Positions 1 through 6,801 of a stretch of 64,000 nucleotides of DNA are shown here, piece after piece (position 1 is the first letter of the stretch; each line of letters opens with the position of its first letter). Origin of the DNA: Mucilaginibacter sp. Bleaf8. GTDB taxonomy: Bacteria; Bacteroidota; Bacteroidia; Sphingobacteriales; Sphingobacteriaceae. The position numbers were made by a program, and so were the translations under genes. The DNA lies in the NCBI RefSeq assembly GCF_018390515.1, contig NZ_JAHBBK010000001.1:434001-498000 (forward strand), in the 5' to 3' direction. Below the pieces are notes generated by a model, which saw only the letters and a program-made list of their open reading frames with translations, was not told the DNA's origin and made no database searches.

Positions 1-83
1 GCACGGTAAATCAGGTCCAGTAGCGGAGTATGATATATTTCTGAAATTTCTTCCTTGGTCCAGTCGTGTCTTACTTCAGTCAT
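1..83 (-). CDS. bioB: Biotin synthase, N-terminal fragment (cut by window edge)
   Basis: The start codon is at 83 on the minus strand and the frame runs open off the left edge, giving 27 residues that begin MTEVRHDWTKEEISEIYHTP and continue LLDLIYRA. This opening matches the N-terminus of Bacteroidota BioB, the radical-SAM enzyme that inserts sulphur into dethiobiotin in the last step of biotin synthesis. The CxxxCxxC cluster motif lies outside the window, so the call rests on the N-terminus only. The other biotin genes seen here, bioF and bioD, are 37 kb away, so the pathway is split on this chromosome. Confidence 0.8.
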   Translation of the reverse strand, partial: MTEVRHDWTKEEISEIYHTPLLDLIYR

Positions 84-113
84 ACGTGTGTTTAATGTTA
101 AGAAGTGCCAAAT

Positions 114-1463
114 TTATAATAAAAGCTTTGAAGCTAACCATAGCGGCAGCAAAAAGCCTATACAATCCGTAAAAGTAGTGATAATAATAGATGATGCAAC
201 CGCCGGATCAATACCTACCCGTTTAAGCAGCATCGGGATGGATGCACCGGTTAAACCTGCAATAATAAGATTGCCTGTCATGGCCAAAAACATCACCAAA
301 CCCAACATCGGGTTGGCATCATAAAAATAAGCTACTGCAAATACAATGGCTCCGCTGGTAGCGCCATTAATCATGCCTACCAAAAATTCTTTCAGTATGG
401 TAATGTAAGCTTGATTATCTGTCAGGTCGGTTAACGATATACGCCTTACGGTAACGGCTAAGGCCTGCGTAGCGGCATTACCGCCCATGCCCGCAATAAT
501 TACAATATAGGCAGCAACAATAGGCAGCCTCTTAGCTGTATCATCAAAACTGCGTATTACAGATGCAGCCAAAAAGGCTGTACCCAAGTTGATTATAAGC
601 CAAGGCAAACGGCTTTTAACGGCATCTTGCCAGGTTCCGCTCAATTGTTCGTCTTCCGATACGCCCGAAATTTTTAAGATATCTTCGGTATTTTCCTCTT
701 CCAATACGTCAATAATATCGTCAACCGTGATGCGGCCCAGCAGTTTCATGCTGGTATCTACAACCGGAATACTGGTTAGGTTATATTGTGATATCAGCTT
801 GGCAACTTCTTCCTGATCCAGGTCTGCGTTTACATATACAAAATCTGTTTTGATCAGGTCCTGAACGCGTAATTGCTTTTTAGCTTTAATCAGATCCTTG
901 ATAGAGAGTATGCCCTGCAATACATCCTGTTCGTTAACTGCGTAAAGCGTATAAAATTCCTCCATTTGTTCCGACTGGTGGATGATCTCTTCTATCGCTT
1001 CATTTTTGGTCAGCGTAACGTTCACCTTAATCAGTTCGGTGTTCATCAACCCGCCAGCCGTATCTTCCTGGTAGGTCATCAGGTTTCGGATGTTGCTGGC
1101 ATCCTCATGGCCTATCTCATCTAAAATCTCCTGCTGATCGCTTTCATCCAGTTGTGAAATGATGTCAGTGGCATCATCATAATCCAGCTCTTTTACAATC
1201 TCGGTACGTCTTTCTTTACCAAGATTTACCAGCAATTCTTCGGGATGGCTCTCTTCGTCCATTTCCGAGATCACTTCTGAAGCTATTTCAGTAGGAAGGA
1301 TATTGATGATAAGCTCACGCTCTTCTGGACCAAGCCGGTCGAAAAGAATAGCAATCTCTGAGGCATGATACTGACTGAGAACCTGTTGCACTTCTGCCTC
1401 TGTACTTTCCAAGGCAGCCTTAACACGCAAAAGGTCTGATTTATCAATATCAAAAGACGACAT
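114..1463 (-). CDS. mgtE: Magnesium transporter MgtE
   Basis: Mg2+ channel/transporter of the inner membrane, 449 residues, the usual MgtE length. Order: an acidic, helical MgtE_N domain (about 1-130), a CBS pair opening with YQEDTAGGLM near residue 131 (about 135-260), then five membrane segments from about 285. The pore signature GMGGNAATQ lies near residue 325. In the family the N and CBS domains sense cytosolic Mg2+ and close the pore. The ATG at 1463 (MSSFDIDKS) was preferred to an in-frame start six codons upstream because MgtE proteins begin close to this point. It lies 30 nt upstream of bioB on the same strand and may be cotranscribed with it. CorA, an unrelated Mg2+ channel, is encoded at 11845. 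Confidence 0.93.
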   Translation of the reverse strand: MSSFDIDKSDLLRVKAALESTEAEVQQVLSQYHASEIAILFDRLGPEERELIINILPTEIASEVISEMDEESHPEELLVNLGKERRTEIVKELDYDDATDIISQLDESDQQEILDEIGHEDASNIRNLMTYQEDTAGGLMNTELIKVNVTLTKNEAIEEIIHQSEQMEEFYTLYAVNEQDVLQGILSIKDLIKAKKQLRVQDLIKTDFVYVNADLDQEEVAKLISQYNLTSIPVVDTSMKLLGRITVDDIIDVLEEENTEDILKISGVSEDEQLSGTWQDAVKSRLPWLIINLGTAFLAASVIRSFDDTAKRLPIVAAYIVIIAGMGGNAATQALAVTVRRISLTDLTDNQAYITILKEFLVGMINGATSGAIVFAVAYFYDANPMLGLVMFLAMTGNLIIAGLTGASIPMLLKRVGIDPAVASSIIITTFTDCIGFLLPLWLASKLLL

Positions 1464-1500
1464 ACACGCCCAAGTTAACAAAATATGGCCAATAGGGCAA

Positions 1501-1530
1501 TAAAAAAGGGCAATATTGCTATTGCCCTTC
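1501..1530 (-). terminator. Intrinsic terminator after the 1559-1837 gene
   Basis: A 10-bp perfect stem (AAGGGCAATA at 1506-1515 and TATTGCCCTT at 1520-1529) with a TTGC loop. On the minus strand it is followed by a run of T, as expected for a terminator of the small gene that ends at 1559. It lies upstream of mgtE and separates the two units. Confidence 0.7.
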
Positions 1531-1558
1531 CTTTAATCTTTGGTATAAGTGTTGTTCG

Positions 1559-1837
1559 TTAAGCTACTTTCTGAAGTTTATAAGAAGTATTATCGTGATT
1601 TATAACTAACTGATTTTGGTCGATAGACTCGATCATGATCTTACGCTCGCCCAAACGGTCATAGTTATGAATCAATAAATACAGACTTTCCTCATTTTTA
1701 ATTAAACGAAATGGTGATACGATAGTACCCGCCGGCTTGGTTTCCTTAAAAAAGCTGATTTTCAAAAGATGCTTAACAAAATCAAACTCGAATCTTTTCT
1801 CGTCTTCGAGATAGATTCCAATAGGTAATCCGCTCAT
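1559..1837 (-). CDS. Hypothetical protein, 92 aa
   Basis: I do not recognise this family. It is a soluble-looking 92-residue protein without signal peptide or membrane segment, with alternating hydrophobic and charged residues suggesting a small beta-rich fold (for example RKIMIESIDQNQLVIN near the C-terminus). It is a single-gene unit: 94 nt separate it from the YigZ-type gene upstream on the same strand, and a good terminator follows its stop. The codon pattern and the terminator support a real gene. Function unknown. Confidence 0.6.
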   Translation of the reverse strand: MSGLPIGIYLEDEKRFEFDFVKHLLKISFFKETKPAGTIVSPFRLIKNEESLYLLIHNYDRLGERKIMIESIDQNQLVINHDNTSYKLQKVA

Positions 1838-1895
1838 GTTTTTATTAGGTTAGAAGATGTAAATGTTGTATACTAAGTTAACGCATTGCATCATT

Positions 1896-1916
1896 AAAAG
1901 CAAGTTTTTTGCTTAT
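1896..1916 (-). terminator. Weak hairpin after the YigZ-type gene
   Basis: A 6-bp stem (AAGCAA at 1898-1903, TTGCTT at 1909-1914) just downstream of the minus-strand stop at 1932, followed by TTTT on that strand. It may end the ribD run, but the stem is short and AT-rich. Confidence 0.35.
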
Positions 1917-1931
1917 TAATTTTTTATGCAA

Positions 1932-2546
1932 TCAGCCGCCGATATAATATTGAATATGGATATTACTAATACCTTCAAAACGGCCAATTGTTTGATTAAC
2001 TTTAGATTTCCTGATAGCAATTTTTAAAGCGCAGCGCAAATCTGCTGTCTGCTCCAAAACTTGCAGGTCTTCTTCTTTAATGATGCGCATTACATCATTC
2101 ATTTGCGGGTACTCAAAGGTGAGTGTATAAACGTCGGTAATCACTTTCTCAATCGTACCAGCCTCGGTCAGTACCTGTTCGGTTGCTGTTTTATAAGCAT
2201 TAATAAGCCCCGGCACACCAAGTAACTTACCGCCAAAGTATCGAACAACCACAACCAGCGTATCCGTCACGTTTTTAGATAGCAGAACATTCAGCATGGG
2301 TCGCCCTGCTGTACCGGACGGCTCGCCATCATCATTCACTTTAAAAACCGTACGATCAGGCCCCAGGCGCACTGCCCAGCAATGATGGTTAGCTTTGGGA
2401 TGTATGGCCTTTAACTGAGCTACTAAAGGTTTAACATCAGTTTCGGTCCGTATCTGGTAAGCGTAAGCTATAAATTTACTGCCCCTGTCGCTAAATAGCG
2501 ATTCGGCGTTTTGCTTTATAGTAAGATAGGTATCGTCAAACAGCAT
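1932..2546 (-). CDS. YigZ/IMPACT family protein
   Basis: A 204-residue protein of the YigZ/IMPACT (UPF0029) family: an N-terminal UPF0029 fold (about 1-120) and a C-terminal EF-G domain V-like segment (DUF1949). Recognisable family stretches are KAIHPKANHHCWAVRLG, NDDGEPSGTAGRPML and VVVRYFGGKLLGVPGLINAY. The biochemical role is not settled; eukaryotic IMPACT regulates Gcn2, and a link of the bacterial members to translation is only suggested by structure. The ATG at 2546 (MLFDDTYLT) overlaps the stop of the upstream transporter gene by 11 nt, pointing to coupled translation in the ribD run. An upstream in-frame ATG at 2564 would add six residues. Confidence 0.88.
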   Translation of the reverse strand: MLFDDTYLTIKQNAESLFSDRGSKFIAYAYQIRTETDVKPLVAQLKAIHPKANHHCWAVRLGPDRTVFKVNDDGEPSGTAGRPMLNVLLSKNVTDTLVVVVRYFGGKLLGVPGLINAYKTATEQVLTEAGTIEKVITDVYTLTFEYPQMNDVMRIIKEEDLQVLEQTADLRCALKIAIRKSKVNQTIGRFEGISNIHIQYYIGG

Positions 2547-3411
2547 AAAATGAGGAATAAGCAATCAGCACTATAGCTAAAATGGCCAATACGATACCGG
2601 CAATGTTTAACCTGCTGAGTTTTTCTTTAAAGATTGAAGCGCCTATGATCGTACCGGCAGTAATTACACCAATGTTCATGGCGGTAAATACGGTGCCGGG
2701 GTTCTGGGCCAGGCTTTGGTGAGCTTTCAGATAAAACAGGATGTTCCCAAAATTGGCTAAACCGAGTATCCATCCAAAGAAAATATAACGGAAATAAAAG
2801 CGCCGCTTTTTAATGAATACTTGGTATAATAATCCCAAAAAGGCAACAGCAAAAGAAATGATATAGACAACAAGTAGCGATGTGGTATAAGGCGTGGTTT
2901 TGTTCAGCGCCATTTGCTTAAACAGGATATCAATAAAGCCAAAACCTAAAAATACAGCAATCAGATAAACCCAATAGTTTTTGTTTCGGCTTTCACTATA
3001 GCTTTGCTGCTTTTGCCAGGGTATCAGGCATGCAATAGCGCCAAAACCCAAAACGATGCCTATTATCTTAAAAATGTTTGCCGTATCATGAAACCACAAA
3101 AAAGCTGCAGAAAGAGAAATAAGCAATGATAATCGCTGGGCTACATCAGTGCGTACAATACCGGCCATCCTGACGGATACCGCCATTATAAAAAATATAC
3201 CTGGCAGCAATATGCCTAACGAAGTATAAACCAAATTAGGCTCATAACTTATCTTGGAAACATCGGGCTTAAGCAATAGCCAGGTAAGTAAAGCAGCTAT
3301 GGAATAATTCCAGGTGATGGCCTGCACAACATTAATTTGATAACGGCGAGCCAACTTTAAAATCACCGAAACCAGAACGCTGCAGCAAACGCTCAAAAAA
3401 ATGTATATCAT
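2536..3411 (-). CDS. EamA/DMT-superfamily transporter
   Basis: A 291-residue integral membrane protein with about ten hydrophobic helices in two five-helix halves, the layout of EamA (drug/metabolite transporter) exporters. The N-terminal half opens MIYIFLSVCCSVLVSVIL; the C-terminal repeat carries the typical NIGVITAGTIIGASIFKEKL stretch preceding the last two helices. The substrate cannot be read from the sequence. Its ATG overlaps the ribD stop (TAATG at 3409-3413) and its own stop overlaps the next gene, so ribD, this gene and the YigZ-type gene are probably one transcript. Whether it moves a flavin-related compound is only a guess from position. Confidence 0.85.
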   Translation of the reverse strand: MIYIFLSVCCSVLVSVILKLARRYQINVVQAITWNYSIAALLTWLLLKPDVSKISYEPNLVYTSLGILLPGIFFIMAVSVRMAGIVRTDVAQRLSLLISLSAAFLWFHDTANIFKIIGIVLGFGAIACLIPWQKQQSYSESRNKNYWVYLIAVFLGFGFIDILFKQMALNKTTPYTTSLLVVYIISFAVAFLGLLYQVFIKKRRFYFRYIFFGWILGLANFGNILFYLKAHQSLAQNPGTVFTAMNIGVITAGTIIGASIFKEKLSRLNIAGIVLAILAIVLIAYSSFYAV

Positions 3412-4466
3412 TAAATTGACGGTTGGTTATAAATAATTTGTAAACGATCTTCTTCCACCATAAACTCCTCCAGGTGCTCTCCGCGGCAAACAGGTGCGTT
3501 TATTCCTTTTTTAAGCAATGACTTTCCGGTAAAAATCCGCGCCTCATCCCATAAATCAGCTTCAATAAACTGCGTAAGGGTATTTGCACCGCCCTCAATA
3601 ATTACCGACTGGATATCCTGCAGGTATAACTGATATATGATGTATTGCGGCACATAATAATTAAAGTCTTCAAGCGCAATGTATTTGATCTTGTCTTCTA
3701 TATCGGTTTTAATCTCGTTGAATACCAGTGTTTCGACACTATTATCAAACAGATGCAAACTTTTATCCAGCTCCAACCTGCGGTCAATAACCACACGCTT
3801 CGGCGCTTGGCCCTGCCAGTAACGTACGTTGAGCTGTGGATTATCAATTTGAGCCGTATTTTTGCCTACTAATATAGCATCCTCTTCGGTTCGCCATTTA
3901 TGCACCAAACGGCGTGATGCTTTACCGGTAATCCAAAACTGGGAGTTATCATCGGGCGCAAAAAAGCCATCGGCTGTTTGTGCCCACTTCAGTATAATAT
4001 AAGGGCGCTGGTACATTATGCGGGTGAAGAAGCGTTTATTTAACGCCCTGCACTCCTGCTCTAACACGCCTACTATAATTTTAATTCCTACCTGCTGCAA
4101 CTTTTCAATGCCCTTTCCATCAACCTGGTTAAAAGGATCGCGGCAGCCTACAACCACCTCGGGTATACGATGCTGGATGATCAGATCAGCACAGGGCGGC
4201 GTTTTACCGTAATGTGCACATGGTTCAAGCGACACATATATGGTAGCTTGTTGCAGCAAGGCTTCGGCCTCCGGATAGTTTTGCAATACCTGGTTCACGG
4301 CATTCACTTCGGCATGTGGCTGGCCGTATTTGCGGTGGTAGCCCTCGCCTATTATTTTGTTATTATGCACAATAACAGCGCCTACCATTGGGTTCGGGCT
4401 TACATAACCAGCGCCTAATTGTGCCAGCTGTAAGCAACGCCGCATATAAAATTCGTGTTGTGCCAT
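3411..4466 (-). CDS. ribD: Riboflavin biosynthesis deaminase/reductase RibD
   Basis: Bifunctional enzyme for the second and third steps of riboflavin synthesis: zinc-dependent deamination of the pyrimidine product of GTP cyclohydrolase II, then NADPH-dependent reduction of its ribosyl group. The 351 residues carry the deaminase zinc site (HAE at 51-53, then PCAHYGKTPPC with Cys83 and Cys92) and a C-terminal RibD_C reductase domain (about 150-345) with VGKNTAQIDNPQLNVR and the late EGGANTLTQF glycine motif. Other rib genes are absent from this window. It heads a three-gene run with a DMT exporter and a YigZ protein and is divergent from prmC. Confidence 0.95.
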   Translation of the reverse strand: MAQHEFYMRRCLQLAQLGAGYVSPNPMVGAVIVHNNKIIGEGYHRKYGQPHAEVNAVNQVLQNYPEAEALLQQATIYVSLEPCAHYGKTPPCADLIIQHRIPEVVVGCRDPFNQVDGKGIEKLQQVGIKIIVGVLEQECRALNKRFFTRIMYQRPYIILKWAQTADGFFAPDDNSQFWITGKASRRLVHKWRTEEDAILVGKNTAQIDNPQLNVRYWQGQAPKRVVIDRRLELDKSLHLFDNSVETLVFNEIKTDIEDKIKYIALEDFNYYVPQYIIYQLYLQDIQSVIIEGGANTLTQFIEADLWDEARIFTGKSLLKKGINAPVCRGEHLEEFMVEEDRLQIIYNQPSI

Positions 4467-4470
4467 GCTA

Positions 4471-4478
4471 CAAAAGTA
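4471..4478 (-). promoter_or_regulatory. Candidate -7 element for ribD
   Basis: TACTTTTG on the minus strand matches the Bacteroidota -7 consensus TAnnTTTG. Only four bases separate it from the ribD ATG, so if used it would give an almost leaderless mRNA. No TTG is found at the usual distance upstream, hence the modest confidence. Confidence 0.4.
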
Positions 4479-4500
4479 GCTTTTTATGTTTCTTTGTTAC

Positions 4501-5367
4501 ATGAAAACGGTTAAAGAAGTGTACGACAGTTATCGGCAGGATTTACAAGCGCTTTATGACAGTAATGAAATTACTGCACTAACGGAATTAGTGTTAAGCG
4601 AATTAACCGGATTTTCGAGAGCCAAACTAAAAGCCTTCCCCGAGGTGGATTTGGCCGGAGATCAGCAAACATCGGTAACCCATATACTGTCAGAGCTGAA
4701 AACGGGTAAGCCTATCCAGTATATATTGGGGTTTACTGAATTTTACGGATTGAAGTTTTCAGTAAATCCATCGGTATTGATACCCCGCCCTGAAACTGAA
4801 GAATTAGTGGATTGGATTGTAAATACTATACCAAATACTTCCTTAACTGACACAAAAATTCTGGATGTTGGTACGGGTAGTGGTTGTATTGCTATTTCGT
4901 TAGCGAAAACAATAAATGGCTCAATTGTGACTGCAATGGATATTTCGGTAACGGCCTTACAAACTGCTCGTGAAAATGCCATTGCCAATGGAGCTAATGT
5001 TACTTTTATTGAAGCTGATGTGTTAAATGAACAAACGATAAATATGATTGAGCCCAACCAATCTGTTATTGTAAGTAACCCACCATATGTTACCCCTTTG
5101 GATAAGGAGCATATGCATACTAACGTTACCGACTTTGAGCCACATACTGCCTTATTTGTACCGCAGGAAGATCCGCTGCTTTTTTATAATACAATTGCTG
5201 ATTTAGCAATTGCCAGACTTAGTAAATCGGGATTGCTGTTTTTTGAAATTAATGAAGCTTATGGTCAAGCAACAGTTGAGATGTTATCAGGTAAAGGATT
5301 TACTGACATTGAATTACGCAAAGATATGTTCGGTAAGGACCGTATGATTAAAGCTTTGTGGCCATAA
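4501..5367 (+). CDS. prmC: Release factor glutamine methyltransferase PrmC
   Basis: SAM-dependent methyltransferase that methylates the glutamine of the GGQ motif in peptide release factors. The product is 288 residues: an N-terminal helical substrate-binding domain (about 1-75), a Rossmann methyltransferase fold with the SAM loop DVGTGSGCIA near residue 122, and the diagnostic NPPY near residue 193 that holds the target glutamine. IPRPETEELVDW, a strongly conserved family stretch, lies between them. The ATG at 4501 (MKTVKEVYDSY) was preferred to the in-frame ATG at 4486 because it fits the family start. Divergent from ribD with 34 nt between start codons; converges on xerD with a 5-nt gap. 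Confidence 0.95.
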   Translation: MKTVKEVYDSYRQDLQALYDSNEITALTELVLSELTGFSRAKLKAFPEVDLAGDQQTSVTHILSELKTGKPIQYILGFTEFYGLKFSVNPSVLIPRPETEELVDWIVNTIPNTSLTDTKILDVGTGSGCIAISLAKTINGSIVTAMDISVTALQTARENAIANGANVTFIEADVLNEQTINMIEPNQSVIVSNPPYVTPLDKEHMHTNVTDFEPHTALFVPQEDPLLFYNTIADLAIARLSKSGLLFFEINEAYGQATVEMLSGKGFTDIELRKDMFGKDRMIKALWP

Positions 5368-5372
5368 TCATC

Positions 5373-6272
5373 CTAACTGCGGGGATGGTATTGAATAATG
5401 GTGCTTTTCAGATAATCGCGATCTAAATGCGTATATATTTCGGTAGTGGTAATACTTTCATGTCCTAACATTTCCTGCACGGCACGCAGGTCGGCCCCGC
5501 CCTCGATAAGATGGGTAGCAAAGGAATGCCTGAAAGTGTGCGGACTAATCTTCTTTTTCAACCCAATTGTTTCAGCCAGTTGTTTAATCACCATGAAAAT
5601 AAACACCCTGGTAAGCCGGCTGCCACGCCTGTTCAAAAACACAAAATCTTCTTCTCCTTTTTTTACAGGCACATGCACGCGTACATAATCCAGCCACTGC
5701 TGCAATGCTTTTATTGCCGATGCGCCAATGGGCACCAATCGCTCCTTGTTGCCCTTGCCAGTTACTTTTATAAATTCAATTTCCAGATATAAGTTGGATA
5801 ATTTAAGTTCGGTTAATTCTGATACGCGCAAGCCGCAGCTGTACAGCATTTCAAGTATGGCTTTATTGCGCACGCCATCCGGTCGCGATAAGTCAATGGC
5901 TGCAATTAGGCGGTTAATATCTTCATAGCTCAACGTATCCGGCAATTTGCGCTGCAGCTTGGGTGCTTCTAACAGCTCAGATGGATCGGCTTTTATCTCA
6001 TCTTCAATCAATAGATATTTAAAAAAAGCTTTTATTCCTGATAGTATCCGCGCCTGCGAAGACGGGATCATACCCAGCTCATTTAGCCATACAATAAACA
6101 GCCGTAACTGATTTAGATTGACTGTATTCGGCTTTATCAAATCAGGCTGTATTTCAGCATATTGCCTTAGCTTATCTATATCCCTGCTATAGGCTTCAAT
6201 TGAGTTTTCAGAAAGTGACTTTTCAAGTTTTAAATACTGCTGAAAACCTTTAATTGCCGACTGCCAATCCAC
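5373..6272 (-). CDS. xerD: Tyrosine recombinase XerC/XerD
   Basis: Site-specific tyrosine recombinase, 299 residues, the normal size of the Xer proteins that resolve chromosome dimers at dif. N-terminal SAM-like core-binding domain (about 1-95) and catalytic domain (about 110-295) with the complete set of active residues: Arg149 (CGLRVSEL), Lys173 (TGKGNKER), His245 and Arg248 (HTFRH), His271 (LGHE) and nucleophile Tyr280 (IYTHLD). The start is GTG at 6272. It is a lone housekeeping gene between prmC and aroQ, with no integrase-style neighbours or attachment repeats, so a chromosomal Xer role is much more likely than a mobile-element integrase. Confidence 0.93.
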   Translation of the reverse strand: MDWQSAIKGFQQYLKLEKSLSENSIEAYSRDIDKLRQYAEIQPDLIKPNTVNLNQLRLFIVWLNELGMIPSSQARILSGIKAFFKYLLIEDEIKADPSELLEAPKLQRKLPDTLSYEDINRLIAAIDLSRPDGVRNKAILEMLYSCGLRVSELTELKLSNLYLEIEFIKVTGKGNKERLVPIGASAIKALQQWLDYVRVHVPVKKGEEDFVFLNRRGSRLTRVFIFMVIKQLAETIGLKKKISPHTFRHSFATHLIEGGADLRAVQEMLGHESITTTEIYTHLDRDYLKSTIIQYHPRS

Positions 6273-6311
6273 GCCTTTTTACTTTAATGTTTTATGCCTA
6301 AGTTTGAGCTG

Positions 6312-6731
6312 ATGAAGATACAGATTATTAACGGCCCAAACTTAAATTTGCTGGGTGTAAGAGAAAAATCTATTTACGGCAGCGCCGATTTTAATACCTA
6401 TTTCAACACGCTAAAGGAGCGTTATCCAGACCACGAATTAACCTACTTTCAAAGTAACAAAGAAGGTGAATTGATTGATAAGCTTCATGAAATTGGTTTT
6501 GATTATGACGGCATCGTATTGAATGCCGGCGCTTACACGCACACCTCAATTGCCATTGCCGATGCTATAGCTGCTATCACTACGCCGGTTATCGAGGTGC
6601 ATATATCAAACGTATACCGTCGCGAAAGTTTCAGGCACAAATCGATGCTGGCAGCTAATTGCAAAGGGGTGATTGCCGGCTTTGGTTTAGACTCGTACCG
6701 CCTGGCGCTCGAAAACTTTATCAATCTGTAA
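6312..6731 (+). CDS. aroQ: Type II 3-dehydroquinate dehydratase
   Basis: Shikimate pathway enzyme converting 3-dehydroquinate to 3-dehydroshikimate. The 139-residue product has the full type II signature: NGPNLNLLG at the N-terminus, REKSIYG with the catalytic Arg/Tyr lid, NAGAYTHTS, and EVHISNVYRRESFRHKS with the active-site His. An in-frame ATG at 6294 would add six residues, but MKIQIINGPNLN at 6312 is the canonical family start. Divergent from xerD; the mechanosensitive channel gene follows on the same strand after 70 nt. Confidence 0.95.
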   Translation: MKIQIINGPNLNLLGVREKSIYGSADFNTYFNTLKERYPDHELTYFQSNKEGELIDKLHEIGFDYDGIVLNAGAYTHTSIAIADAIAAITTPVIEVHISNVYRRESFRHKSMLAANCKGVIAGFGLDSYRLALENFINL

Positions 6732-6801
6732 AACATATTGACGCTCAGTACGCTTTAATGCTGGTTATTATCGTTTAGTTGACAAACAATTGTTTTTACC
6801 G

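Noticed and set aside
5373..6272. Phage or transposon integrase
   Set aside because: The size and sequence fit chromosomal XerC/D; neighbours are housekeeping genes and no attachment-site repeats are seen.
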